From SG8-41 sp035574195 (lineage in GTDB: Bacteria > Pseudomonadota > Gammaproteobacteria > Burkholderiales > SG8-41), in contig DATLZE010000066.1 of the NCBI GenBank assembly GCA_035574195.1, positions 39,901 through 103,900 on the forward strand: a DNA stretch of 64,000 nt, in the 5' to 3' direction. Below are positions 20,093-27,698 of the stretch, piece by piece. Position 1 is the stretch's first letter, and every line of letters starts with the position of its first letter. The position numbers were made by a program, and so were the translations under genes. The notes beneath the pieces are model-generated. The model worked only from the letters and a program-made list of their open reading frames with translations, did not search any database and was not told where the DNA came from.

Positions 20093-20934
20093 GCGCAATG
20101 GATCTCTGCGGCTTCAAGGCGGGACTCGATCAGCCGCTTTTTTTGATAGCGGGCCCCTGCGTCATCGAGTCCCGGCAGCTCGCGCTCGACACCGCCGGGC
20201 AGTTGAAGGAAATCTGCACCGAGCTCGGCATCCCCTTGATCTACAAATCGTCCTATGACAAGGCGAACAGGACCTCGATTAAATCCTTCCGTGGCTTGGG
20301 GATAGAAAAGGGTCTTCAGATTCTTGATGAAGTCCGGAACCAGCTTCGCGTTCCGGTCCTGACCGACGTGCACGAGAGCGACGAGATCGAGGCGGCGGCG
20401 GCCGTGGCGGACGTGCTGCAGACGCCGGCTTTTCTCTGCCGGCAGACCGATTTCATCTGCGCCGTGGCCGCCACCGGCAAGCCGGTCAACATCAAGAAAG
20501 GCCAGTTCCTCGCCCCGCACGACATGAAGCACGTGGTGGAGAAGGCGAAATCGGCGAGCCGCCGCGACAACATTCTGGTATGCGAGCGCGGCGCTAGCTT
20601 CGGCTATCACAACCTGGTTTCCGACATGCGCTCGCTCGTGATCATGCGCGAGACAGGCTGCCCGGTGGTATTCGACGCCACCCATTCGGTGCAGCTGCCG
20701 GGAGCCAGCGGGGCGGCGAGCGGCGGCCAGCGCGAATTCGTGCCGGTGCTTGCGCGCGCGGCGGTGGCGAGCGGCATCGCAGGGCTGTTTATGGAGACCC
20801 ATCCCGATCCGGACAAGGCGCTCTCCGACGGGCCCAACGCCTGGCCGCTGCACCTGATGAAACCGCTGCTCGAGACGCTGATGGAACTCGACGCCGTGGT
20901 CAAGCGCCGCGGGTTCGCGGAAGACCGGCTGTAG
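20089..20934 (+). CDS. kdsA: 3-deoxy-D-manno-octulosonate 8-phosphate synthase
   Basis: KdsA condenses PEP with arabinose 5-phosphate to Kdo8P for the lipopolysaccharide inner core. The 281-residue TIM-barrel protein has FLIAGPCVIESRQLALDTA, YKSSYDKANRTSIKSFRG and DATHSVQLPG, all diagnostic. The ATG at 20089 overlaps the upstream small frame. ATG 20098 (MDLCGF) corresponds to the usual family start and to the boundary of the duplicated segment, so it may be the original start. Confidence 0.96.
   Translation: MSAMDLCGFKAGLDQPLFLIAGPCVIESRQLALDTAGQLKEICTELGIPLIYKSSYDKANRTSIKSFRGLGIEKGLQILDEVRNQLRVPVLTDVHESDEIEAAAAVADVLQTPAFLCRQTDFICAVAATGKPVNIKKGQFLAPHDMKHVVEKAKSASRRDNILVCERGASFGYHNLVSDMRSLVIMRETGCPVVFDATHSVQLPGASGAASGGQREFVPVLARAAVASGIAGLFMETHPDPDKALSDGPNAWPLHLMKPLLETLMELDAVVKRRGFAEDRL
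20098..20153 (+). repeat. Copy 2 of kdsA 5'-end duplication, inside functional kdsA
   Basis: This is the intact counterpart of 19964-20019 and codes for residues 4-22 of KdsA. It continues without a break into the conserved AGPCVIES block, so this is the parental copy. Confidence 0.95.
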
Positions 20935-20965
20935 CGCGGCGAGTCCAGAGGCGGCCTCAGCCTCC

Positions 20966-21048
20966 CAGATGCAACCGATGAATGCCGATATTTCTCGACG
21001 ATTCGGGCAGCGAGGAATTTCTCTGTGTTTACCGGTGTTCATCCGCAG
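20966..21048 (+). repeat. Imperfect inverted repeat filling the kdsA-eno spacer
   Basis: The left arm (20966-20990) contains CCGATGAATGCCGATA. The right arm (21022-21048), read on the other strand, contains CGGATGAACACCGGTAAACA. The arms share a GATGAA-CCG-like word and flank about 31 bases. Words of the type GATGAACACCG recur in spacers of many bacterial genomes, so this may be a repeat-family member. No gene or clear promoter is visible in the 178-base spacer. Confidence 0.45.
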
Positions 21049-21112
21049 CTGACGCCCGATCCCGATCTTTGAGAGGGGTTCCAATCAACCATCGGTCACA
21101 ACAGGAACAACA

Positions 21113-22396
21113 ATGAGCGCGATCGTTGACGTGGTGGCAAGGGAAATCCTGGACTCCCGCGGCTACCCCACCATCGAGGCTGACGTGTTGCTCGAGTCGG
21201 GCGTCATGGGGCGCGCCGCAGTGCCTGCCGGGGCCTCGACCGGGGCGCGCGAGGCGGTGGAGCTGCGCGATGGGGACGCCGGCCGCTACGGCGGCAAGGG
21301 CGTGCTCAAAGCGGTGGAGCACATCAACACCGAGATCTGCGAGGCGGTGGTTGGCGTGGACGCGACCGAGCAGGGTTTCGTGGACAAGACGCTGATCGAA
21401 CTCGACGGCACTGAAAACAAGTCGCGGCTCGGCGCGAACGCGATCCTCGCGGTTTCGCTCGCAGTGGCGAAGGCGGCGGCCGAGGAATCCGGGCTGCCGC
21501 TGCACCGCTATCTCGGGGGGCTTGGCGCGAAGACCCTGCCGGTGCCGATGATGAACGTGATCAACGGCGGCGCGCACGCCGACAACGGGCTCGACCTCCA
21601 GGAGTTCCTGGTCATTCCCGTCGGCTTCTCCTCGTTCCGCGAGGCACTGCGTTGCGGGGCCGAGGTGTTCCACGCGCTGCGGAAGCTCCTCGCCGACCGG
21701 GGCCTTTCCACGGCGGTGGGCGACGAGGGCGGATTCGCGCCGCGCCTGCCCAAACACGAGGCGGCGATCCAGCTCTTGCTGCAAGCGATCGAGGCGGCGG
21801 GCTACCAGCCTGCGGACCAGGTCGTGCTGGGACTCGATTGCGCGAGTTCTTCCTTCTACGAGGACGGCGAATACACGCTCGCCTCCGAAGGGCTGACGAT
21901 GAGCTCTGGAGAGTTCGCGGACTATCTCGCGACGTGGGTGGAAAAGTACCCCATCATCAGCATCGAGGACGGCATGGCGGAAGACGACTGGGACGGCTGG
22001 AAGCAACTCACCAAACGGCTCGGCCGCAAGGTGCAGCTGGTAGGCGACGACGTTTTCTGCACCAACACGCGGCTGCTGCAGCAGGGTATCGAGAGGGGAG
22101 TGGCCAATTCGATCCTGGTCAAGGTCAACCAGATCGGCACGCTCACCGAGACCTTCGCCGCGATCGAGATGGCGCACCGCGCGGGCTACACCGCGGTGGT
22201 ATCGCACCGCTCCGGGGAAACCGAGGACACCACCATCGCCGACATCGCGGTCGCTTCGGGAGCGCTGCAGATCAAGACCGGATCGCTCTCGCGCTCGGAC
22301 CGCCTCGCCAAGTACAATCAGTTGCTGCGCATCGAGGAGGATCTCGGCGAGACGGCGGAGTATCCCGGCCGCAAGGCGTTCCATCAATTGCGTTGA
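21113..22396 (+). CDS. eno: Enolase
   Basis: Enolase interconverts 2-phosphoglycerate and PEP in the cytosol and is also a degradosome partner in relatives. The 427 residues begin IVDVVAREILDSRGYPTIEA. They contain GANAILAVSLAVAKAAAEES, IEDGMAEDDWDGWK with a metal-binding Asp/Glu, LVGDDVFCTN, KVNQIGTLTET and SHRSGETEDTTIADIAV. Length is normal. A weak AGGA ribosome site precedes the ATG. It stands 6 bases before ftsB. Confidence 0.97.
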   Translation: MSAIVDVVAREILDSRGYPTIEADVLLESGVMGRAAVPAGASTGAREAVELRDGDAGRYGGKGVLKAVEHINTEICEAVVGVDATEQGFVDKTLIELDGTENKSRLGANAILAVSLAVAKAAAEESGLPLHRYLGGLGAKTLPVPMMNVINGGAHADNGLDLQEFLVIPVGFSSFREALRCGAEVFHALRKLLADRGLSTAVGDEGGFAPRLPKHEAAIQLLLQAIEAAGYQPADQVVLGLDCASSSFYEDGEYTLASEGLTMSSGEFADYLATWVEKYPIISIEDGMAEDDWDGWKQLTKRLGRKVQLVGDDVFCTNTRLLQQGIERGVANSILVKVNQIGTLTETFAAIEMAHRAGYTAVVSHRSGETEDTTIADIAVASGALQIKTGSLSRSDRLAKYNQLLRIEEDLGETAEYPGRKAFHQLR

Positions 22397-22402
22397 GCCG
22401 GC

Positions 22403-22705
22403 GTGAGAGTGCTGGCCCTGTCCCTGATCGCGTTGATCGTGCTGATCCAGTATCCGCTGTGGCTGGGCAAGGGCGGCTGGTTCCGGGTCTGGGAAGTGGA
22501 GCGGCAGGTCCGCGACCAGCGCGAGGTGAACCGCCGCCTGCAGGAGCGCAATCGCGCGCTCGAAGCCGAGGTGCGCGATCTCAAGGAGGGACTGGAGGCG
22601 GTCGAGGAGCGGGCGCGCAGCGAGCTCGGCATGATCCGGCAGGATGAAATCTTTTTCCAGCTCCTGGAGGGCGCGCCGCGCGCGGGCGGGGGCCCCGTGA
22701 AATGA
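22403..22705 (+). CDS. ftsB: Cell division protein FtsB
   Basis: FtsB is a small bitopic protein of the FtsQLB divisome complex. The 100 residues form one N-terminal membrane helix (LALSLIALIVLIQYPLW) and a periplasmic coiled coil (EVNRRLQERNRALEAEVRDL). The family ending ARSELGMIRQDEIFFQLLE follows. The start is GTG 22403. The location after eno is conserved in proteobacteria. Its stop overlaps the folD ATG by 4 bases. Confidence 0.93.
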   Translation: MRVLALSLIALIVLIQYPLWLGKGGWFRVWEVERQVRDQREVNRRLQERNRALEAEVRDLKEGLEAVEERARSELGMIRQDEIFFQLLEGAPRAGGGPVK

Positions 22706-23571
22706 AGGTCCCGGAGGCGGTGGTGCTCGACGGAGCGGCTGCCGCCCGCGAAGTCTATTCGCGGTTGAAAGAGCGCACTGCGGCGCTCGCCCGGCTCGGG
22801 GTGCGCCCGGGGCTCGCCGCGGTGCTCGTGGGCGAGAACCCGGCCTCCCGCATCTACCTGCGCAACAAGGCGCGCGCCTGCGAGGAAATCGGCGTGCGCT
22901 CCGAGCTCCACTCGCTCGAGGCCGGCTGCGCGCAGGAGGCGCTGCGCGCGAAGCTCGAGGCGCTCAACCGCGATCCCCACGTGCACGGCATCCTGCTCCA
23001 GCTCCCGCTGCCGCCGCATCTGGACGCGGCGGCAGCGATGCAGGCGGTGGCACCGGAGAAGGATGTGGACGGCTTCACCTGGGCGAACCTGGGGGCGCTC
23101 GTCGCGGGGCGCCCGCTCTACGAGCCGTGTACGCCCAAAGGCGTGCTCGCGCTGCTCGAGCGCGCGGGAATTGCGGTCGAAGGCCGCCAGGCGGTCGTGA
23201 TCGGGCGCAGCACCATCGTCGGCAAGCCGATGGCACTGATGCTGATCGCGCGCGGCGCGACCGTCACCGTGTGCCACAGCCGCACGCCCGATCTCGCGGC
23301 GCACACGCGGCGCGCCGACATCCTGGTGGTCGCGGCTGGCCGGCCGCGGCTCGTTACCGCCGACATGGTCAAGCCAGGTGCGGCGGTGATGGACGTCGGC
23401 ATCAACCGCATCGAGGGCGGGGGGATCGTCGGCGACGTGGATTTCGCGGGCGTGCGCGGCGTGGCCGGATGGATCACGCCGGTGCCGGGGGGCGTCGGGC
23501 CGATGACGGTCGCGATGGTGGTCGCGAATACGGTGCAGGCCGCGGAACGCGCCGCCCGCGCTCAGCAGTAG
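22702..23571 (+). CDS. folD: Methylenetetrahydrofolate dehydrogenase/cyclohydrolase
   Basis: FolD oxidises 5,10-methylene-THF to 5,10-methenyl-THF with NADP and hydrolyses it to 10-formyl-THF, supplying one-carbon units. The 289-residue protein has GILLQLPLPPHLD, the motif EKDVDGFT, and PCTPKGVLALLE. The nucleotide-binding VIGRSTIVGKPMALML and a final PVPGGVGPMTVAMV are also present. The expected active-site Lys lies in SRIYLRNKARACEE, replacing the more common YVxxK. The 3' end overlaps a small minus-strand gene by 10 bases. Confidence 0.95.
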   Translation: MKVPEAVVLDGAAAAREVYSRLKERTAALARLGVRPGLAAVLVGENPASRIYLRNKARACEEIGVRSELHSLEAGCAQEALRAKLEALNRDPHVHGILLQLPLPPHLDAAAAMQAVAPEKDVDGFTWANLGALVAGRPLYEPCTPKGVLALLERAGIAVEGRQAVVIGRSTIVGKPMALMLIARGATVTVCHSRTPDLAAHTRRADILVVAAGRPRLVTADMVKPGAAVMDVGINRIEGGGIVGDVDFAGVRGVAGWITPVPGGVGPMTVAMVVANTVQAAERAARAQQ

Positions 23572-23702
23572 AAGGCGTTCGCGAAGTTGAGCAGCAATTC
23601 CGGGCCAAGATAGCTGCGCAGCCCGGCGTAGCTCACCAGCGCGGCGAGCGCAATCAGCATCAGCCACATCAGGATGCGCAGCCTCTGGGTCATGCCGCTC
23701 AT
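23562..23702 (-). CDS. 46-residue single-pass membrane protein
   Basis: The frame reads MSGMTQRLRILMWLMLIALA at its start. One membrane helix of about 18 residues runs to around residue 25. A tail with LGPELLLNFANAFYC ends in Cys. A short basic N terminus, a clean helix and a sensible polar tail look like a real small protein; a second ATG at 23693 would trim three residues. I do not recognise a named family. It converges on folD and is divergent from the large oxidoreductase gene at 23813. Confidence 0.55.
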   Translation of the reverse strand: MSGMTQRLRILMWLMLIALAALVSYAGLRSYLGPELLLNFANAFYC

Positions 23703-23778
23703 CGCGCCAGCACTCGCCGGCCACCATTATGGCACATGAATAGAACAGATGGTTATGAGGCCGGCGCTGAATCCTGGA

Positions 23779-23784
23779 TATAAT
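23779..23784 (+). promoter_or_regulatory. Candidate -10 box of the 1177-residue oxidoreductase gene
   Basis: A perfect TATAAT lies 28 bases before the TTG start. No convincing -35 is present at 16-18 bases; TTATGA at 23753-23758 is 20 bases away. A short leader with an activator is possible. Confidence 0.5.
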
Positions 23785-23812
23785 TCAACATTTTACTGCA
23801 CCGGAACCCGAT

Positions 23813-26800
23813 TTGACCGCGTTCCCGATCCCCGTCCCGGAATCCGGCCTTGAGTTCGGCGATCTTTACCAGCGCGAAGGGCTGCTGCGGCTCGACAGGC
23901 TGTTCCTCGAGCGACTGAAGCGCGAGGATCCCGCGCTTCACGATCGGCTCGAGCGCGGCCGTGCCGACCCCGCAGCGCTCGCCCCTCTGCAGGAGTCCGA
24001 ACTGCTGCTCGAGCTCGCTCCTCGCCTCGAGCGCTTCATCGCGTGGCTCTTCGGCATCGAGGCCGAAGCGGCTGCGCTCTCCGCCCGCCACCGGGAGCTC
24101 GCGCCGCTCTACAGCGTCAGGCGCCAGTTTGTCCAGCGCAAAGCGATGCACCGCTTCACGCCGGCACAGGCCGAGAAGCTCGACGGCCCGGCGCTCGCGG
24201 CGCGGCTCGAACAATGGATCGGGGAACCGCTCACCGAGCTCGCGTTCGCACGCCACGTCGCCGCCTGGGAAAAAGACCCTGCGGCGAACGCGGACCAGCT
24301 CGAGGCCGCGCTGCAATACGCTGCGTGGGCGGCGCTCACCGAAGCCGGGCGCGCCAGGCATCGCGCGGGCGTACTGTTCAAGGCGCCGCACAAGCTCGAC
24401 CCGCAACGCCTCGTTCCCGCGGTCGAAGACCGGAGCCGGGGGTACACCGAGTACCGCTTCGGCCCGGAGCGGCTGCGCCGGCGCGAAGGTTTTCGCCTGA
24501 CCGACGCCGGCACCGATCTCGCCGGCGCGCTCGGCGAGGCGCATTACTGCATCTGGTGCCACGAACAGGGCAAGGACTCGTGTTCCAAGGGGCTGCTCGA
24601 AAAGGGGGCGAAGGGCCGGGGCGCGGCTTCCTTCAAGAAAAGCCCGCTCGGCGTGACGCTCGCGGGCTGCCCGCTCGAGGAGAAGATCTCCGAGTTCCAC
24701 AAGGCGAAGGCCGAGGGTCACGCCATCGGCGCGCTCGCCATCATCGTCGTGGACAATCCGATGGTGGCCGCCACCGGGCACCGCATCTGCAACGACTGCA
24801 TGAAATCGTGCATCTATCAAAAGCAGGAGCCGGTGAACATCCCGCAGGCCGAGACGAGGACGCTCAAGGACGTGCTGGAGCTCCCGTGGGGCTTCGAGAT
24901 CTATTCGCTCCTCACGCGCTGGAACCCCCTCAACCTGCGCGCCCCATATCCCAAGCCTCCGAGCGGCCGGAGGGTGCTGGTAGCGGGCATGGGTCCGGCT
25001 GGCGTCGCGCTCGCGCACTACCTGATGAACGACGGCCATACGGTGGTGGGCGTGGACGGGCTGAAAATCGAGCCGCTCGCGCCGGAGCTCTCCGGCGTGA
25101 ACGAGCGGGGCGCGCGCGTGCCGTTTCGCCCCGTGCGCGAGCTGAAGGAGCTCTACGAGGATCTCGACCGCCGCGTGATGGCGGGTTTCGGCGGAGTCGC
25201 CGAATACGGCATCACGGTGCGCTGGGACAAGAACTTCCTCAAGGTGTTGCGGCTGCTGCTCGAGCGCCGGCGCGAGTTCGCTCTCTTCGGCGGCGTGCGC
25301 TTCGGAAGCACGCTCGGCGTCGAGGACGCGTTCGCGCTGGGATTCGACCACGTCGCGCTCGCGATCGGAGCCGGCCGCCCGACGGTGCTCGACCTTCCCA
25401 ACGGGCTCGCCCGCGGCGTGCGCGCCGCTTCGGATTTTCTGATGGCGCTGCAGCTCACCGGCGCGGCGAGGACGGATTCGGTCGCCAACATGCAGCTGCG
25501 GCTGCCGGTAGTGGTGGTGGGCGGCGGGCTCACCGCGATCGATACCGCGACCGAGGCGCTCGCCTATTATCCGGTGCAGGTCGAAAAATTCCTGCAGCGC
25601 TACGAGCGGCTCTCGCGCAGCCACGGCGAGGCCGCGGCGCGCGTCGCCTGGGACGAGGAGGAGCGAGAAATCGCCGACGAGTTCCTCGCGCACGCGCGGG
25701 CGATCCGCGAGGAGCGCGCCGCCGCCCGCGCCGAAGGGCGCGAGCCGCGGTTGCTCGAGCTGCTGCAGTCGTGGGGCGGCGTCACCATCGCCTACCGCAA
25801 GCGCCTGATTGACAGTCCCTCGTACACGCTCAACCACGAGGAAGTGCACAAGGCGCTGGAGGAGGGCGTGCGCTTCGCCGAGGGGCTCACGCCCCTCGCG
25901 GTCGAGGTGGACGAGCACGGACACGCGCGCGCGCTCAGGGTCTCGGTCCAGCGGCGCGAACCGGACGGCAGCTGGGTCGAGACCGCGCGCACGGAGCTGC
26001 CGGCACGCACCATCCTGATCGCCGCCGGCACCCAGCCCAATACGGTGCTCGCGCGCGAGAACCCGTCGCGCTTCAGGCTCGACGGGCGCCACTTTCAGGC
26101 CTGCGACGAGGAGGGCAATCCGCTTCCGGTCGAAATGAACGCCGCCAAGCCCGAGGCGGTGCGGGTGCTGCTGTCGAAGAGCCCCGACGGGCGCTTCCTG
26201 AGTTTTTTCGGCGACGTCCATCCCTCCTACTTCGGTAACGTGGTGAAGGCGATCGGCAGCGCGCGTCAGGGCTATCCCGTCGTGAGCCGTGTGCTCGCGC
26301 GCCGGCCGCCGGCTTTCGCGGGAAGCGACGAGGCGTTTTTCTCGCGGCTGAACGAGGAGCTGCGCGCCACGGTGCACGGCGTGGAGCGCCTCACCCCGCT
26401 GATCGTCGAGGTGGTGGTGCGCGCTCCCGCCGCGGCGCGGCGCTTCCGCCCCGGGCAGTTCTATCGCCTGCAGAACTACGAGGCCCACGCCGCCGGTGCC
26501 GAAGGCACGCGCCTCGCCATGGAAGGCATCGCGCTCACCGGCGCCTGGGTAGACCGCGAGCGGGGGCTCGTCTCCGCCATCGTGCTCGAGATGGGCGGCT
26601 CCTCCGACCTCTGCGCGCTGCTCAAGCCGGGCGAGCCGGTAGTGCTGATGGGGCCGACGGGCTCGCCCACCGAAATTCCCTCGGGCGAGACGGTGGTGCT
26701 CGCCGGCGGCGGGCTCGGCAACGCGGTGTTGTTCTCGATCGGGCAGGCGTTGCGCCGCGCCGGCAGCCGCGTGCTCTACTTCGCCGGCTACAAGCACATG

Positions 26801-27346
26801 GCCGACCGCTACAAGGTGCACGAGATCGAGGCGGCGGCCGACGCGGTGGTGTGGTGCTGCGACGAGGAGCCAGGCTTCATCCCGGGGCGCCCCCAGGACC
26901 GGAGCTTCGTCGGCAACATCGTGCAGGGCATGCTCGCCTACGCGAGCGGGGCGCTCGGCGCGCAGCCGATCCCGTTCGGTGCGGCCGACCGCATCATCGC
27001 GATCGGCTCCGACCGCATGATGGCAGCGGTCGCGCGCGCACGGCACGACGTGCTCGCGCCCTATCTCAAGCCTCACCATTTCGGCATCGGCTCGATCAAC
27101 TCGCCGATGCAGTGCATGATGAAGGAGATCTGCGCGCAGTGCCTGCAGCCGCACGTGGACCGCGCGACCGGGAAGGTGAGCTACGTCTTCTCCTGCTTCA
27201 ACCAGGATCAGCCGCTCGACCAGGTGGACTGGGACGCGCTCGCGGCGCGGCTGCGCCAGAACTCGGTGCAGGAAAAGCTCACCGCGGAGTGGATAGACCA
27301 TTGCCTGGTCGCGCTCGGCGCGCGCGCCATGCCACGCAGTATCTAG
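23813..27346 (+). CDS. Fe-S/FAD/NAD(P) oxidoreductase fusion (GltD-like plus PyrK-like)
   Basis: The 1177-residue cytosolic protein has four parts. An alpha-helical head spans about 1-235. A cysteine-rich segment has C246-x2-C249-x7-C257, C286 and C326-x2-C329-x3-C333, likely Fe-S. A GltD/pyridine-nucleotide-disulfide reductase core carries the FAD motif AGMGPAG near 391 and a second dinucleotide motif VVVGGGLTAIDTATEAL near 566. A C-terminal ferredoxin-reductase/PyrK-like part (about 840-1165) ends in C1101-x5-C1107-x2-C1110 and C1128. The order resembles a fused NfnB-NfnA or Sud-type enzyme. The substrate is unknown. The start is TTG. Confidence 0.75.
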   Translation: MTAFPIPVPESGLEFGDLYQREGLLRLDRLFLERLKREDPALHDRLERGRADPAALAPLQESELLLELAPRLERFIAWLFGIEAEAAALSARHRELAPLYSVRRQFVQRKAMHRFTPAQAEKLDGPALAARLEQWIGEPLTELAFARHVAAWEKDPAANADQLEAALQYAAWAALTEAGRARHRAGVLFKAPHKLDPQRLVPAVEDRSRGYTEYRFGPERLRRREGFRLTDAGTDLAGALGEAHYCIWCHEQGKDSCSKGLLEKGAKGRGAASFKKSPLGVTLAGCPLEEKISEFHKAKAEGHAIGALAIIVVDNPMVAATGHRICNDCMKSCIYQKQEPVNIPQAETRTLKDVLELPWGFEIYSLLTRWNPLNLRAPYPKPPSGRRVLVAGMGPAGVALAHYLMNDGHTVVGVDGLKIEPLAPELSGVNERGARVPFRPVRELKELYEDLDRRVMAGFGGVAEYGITVRWDKNFLKVLRLLLERRREFALFGGVRFGSTLGVEDAFALGFDHVALAIGAGRPTVLDLPNGLARGVRAASDFLMALQLTGAARTDSVANMQLRLPVVVVGGGLTAIDTATEALAYYPVQVEKFLQRYERLSRSHGEAAARVAWDEEEREIADEFLAHARAIREERAAARAEGREPRLLELLQSWGGVTIAYRKRLIDSPSYTLNHEEVHKALEEGVRFAEGLTPLAVEVDEHGHARALRVSVQRREPDGSWVETARTELPARTILIAAGTQPNTVLARENPSRFRLDGRHFQACDEEGNPLPVEMNAAKPEAVRVLLSKSPDGRFLSFFGDVHPSYFGNVVKAIGSARQGYPVVSRVLARRPPAFAGSDEAFFSRLNEELRATVHGVERLTPLIVEVVVRAPAAARRFRPGQFYRLQNYEAHAAGAEGTRLAMEGIALTGAWVDRERGLVSAIVLEMGGSSDLCALLKPGEPVVLMGPTGSPTEIPSGETVVLAGGGLGNAVLFSIGQALRRAGSRVLYFAGYKHMADRYKVHEIEAAADAVVWCCDEEPGFIPGRPQDRSFVGNIVQGMLAYASGALGAQPIPFGAADRIIAIGSDRMMAAVARARHDVLAPYLKPHHFGIGSINSPMQCMMKEICAQCLQPHVDRATGKVSYVFSCFNQDQPLDQVDWDALAARLRQNSVQEKLTAEWIDHCLVALGARAMPRSI

Positions 27347-27698
27347 CCGCTCGGCAAGGTTGCGGGGCGCTGTCTGGAGGCGCGGAGGCGGTGCTCCATC
27401 GCCTGCCGGCCAGGGTGAACTGGCGCGATCTCTCGATCAGCATGCGGGAGATCCGCTCTCGGGGCGTGCCCGCGCTGACGAACTCCAGGGCGTCCAGCTC
27501 GTGCGCGATGATGACGTGAGGATGCGCGTCGAGGAGCGAGCCGCTCGGGCCGTGCTCGCTGCGCGGCTAGCCGGCGAACACGCAAGAGACGGCGTTACCT
27601 GGCAGCGACTCCGGCGTGAGGAGGGGATCGCCTGCGTGCGTGGACGATCGGACCAGGGCGGGCGTGCACATGGCGTCGGGAAAAGCCGGAGGCCGCGG
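27347..27698 (-). other. 352-base spacer with a possible decayed minus-strand coding fragment
   Basis: No intact gene is visible. On the minus strand, a frame open from 27671 (ATG) hits TAG at 27567-27569. It then continues in the same frame with protein-like sequence such as PHVIIAHELDALEFVSAG and RMLIERSRQFTLAGRRW down to about 27390. The codons are GC-rich at third positions like the neighbours. This suggests a remnant gene broken by a stop. I do not recognise the family. Confidence 0.3.

Noticed and set aside
23753..27301. Minus-strand open frame of more than 1100 codons across the large oxidoreductase gene
   Set aside because: It is exactly antisense to a protein with clear FAD, NAD(P) and Fe-S motifs; the translation is His/Arg/Ala-rich with no motif. 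High GC content keeps antisense frames open.
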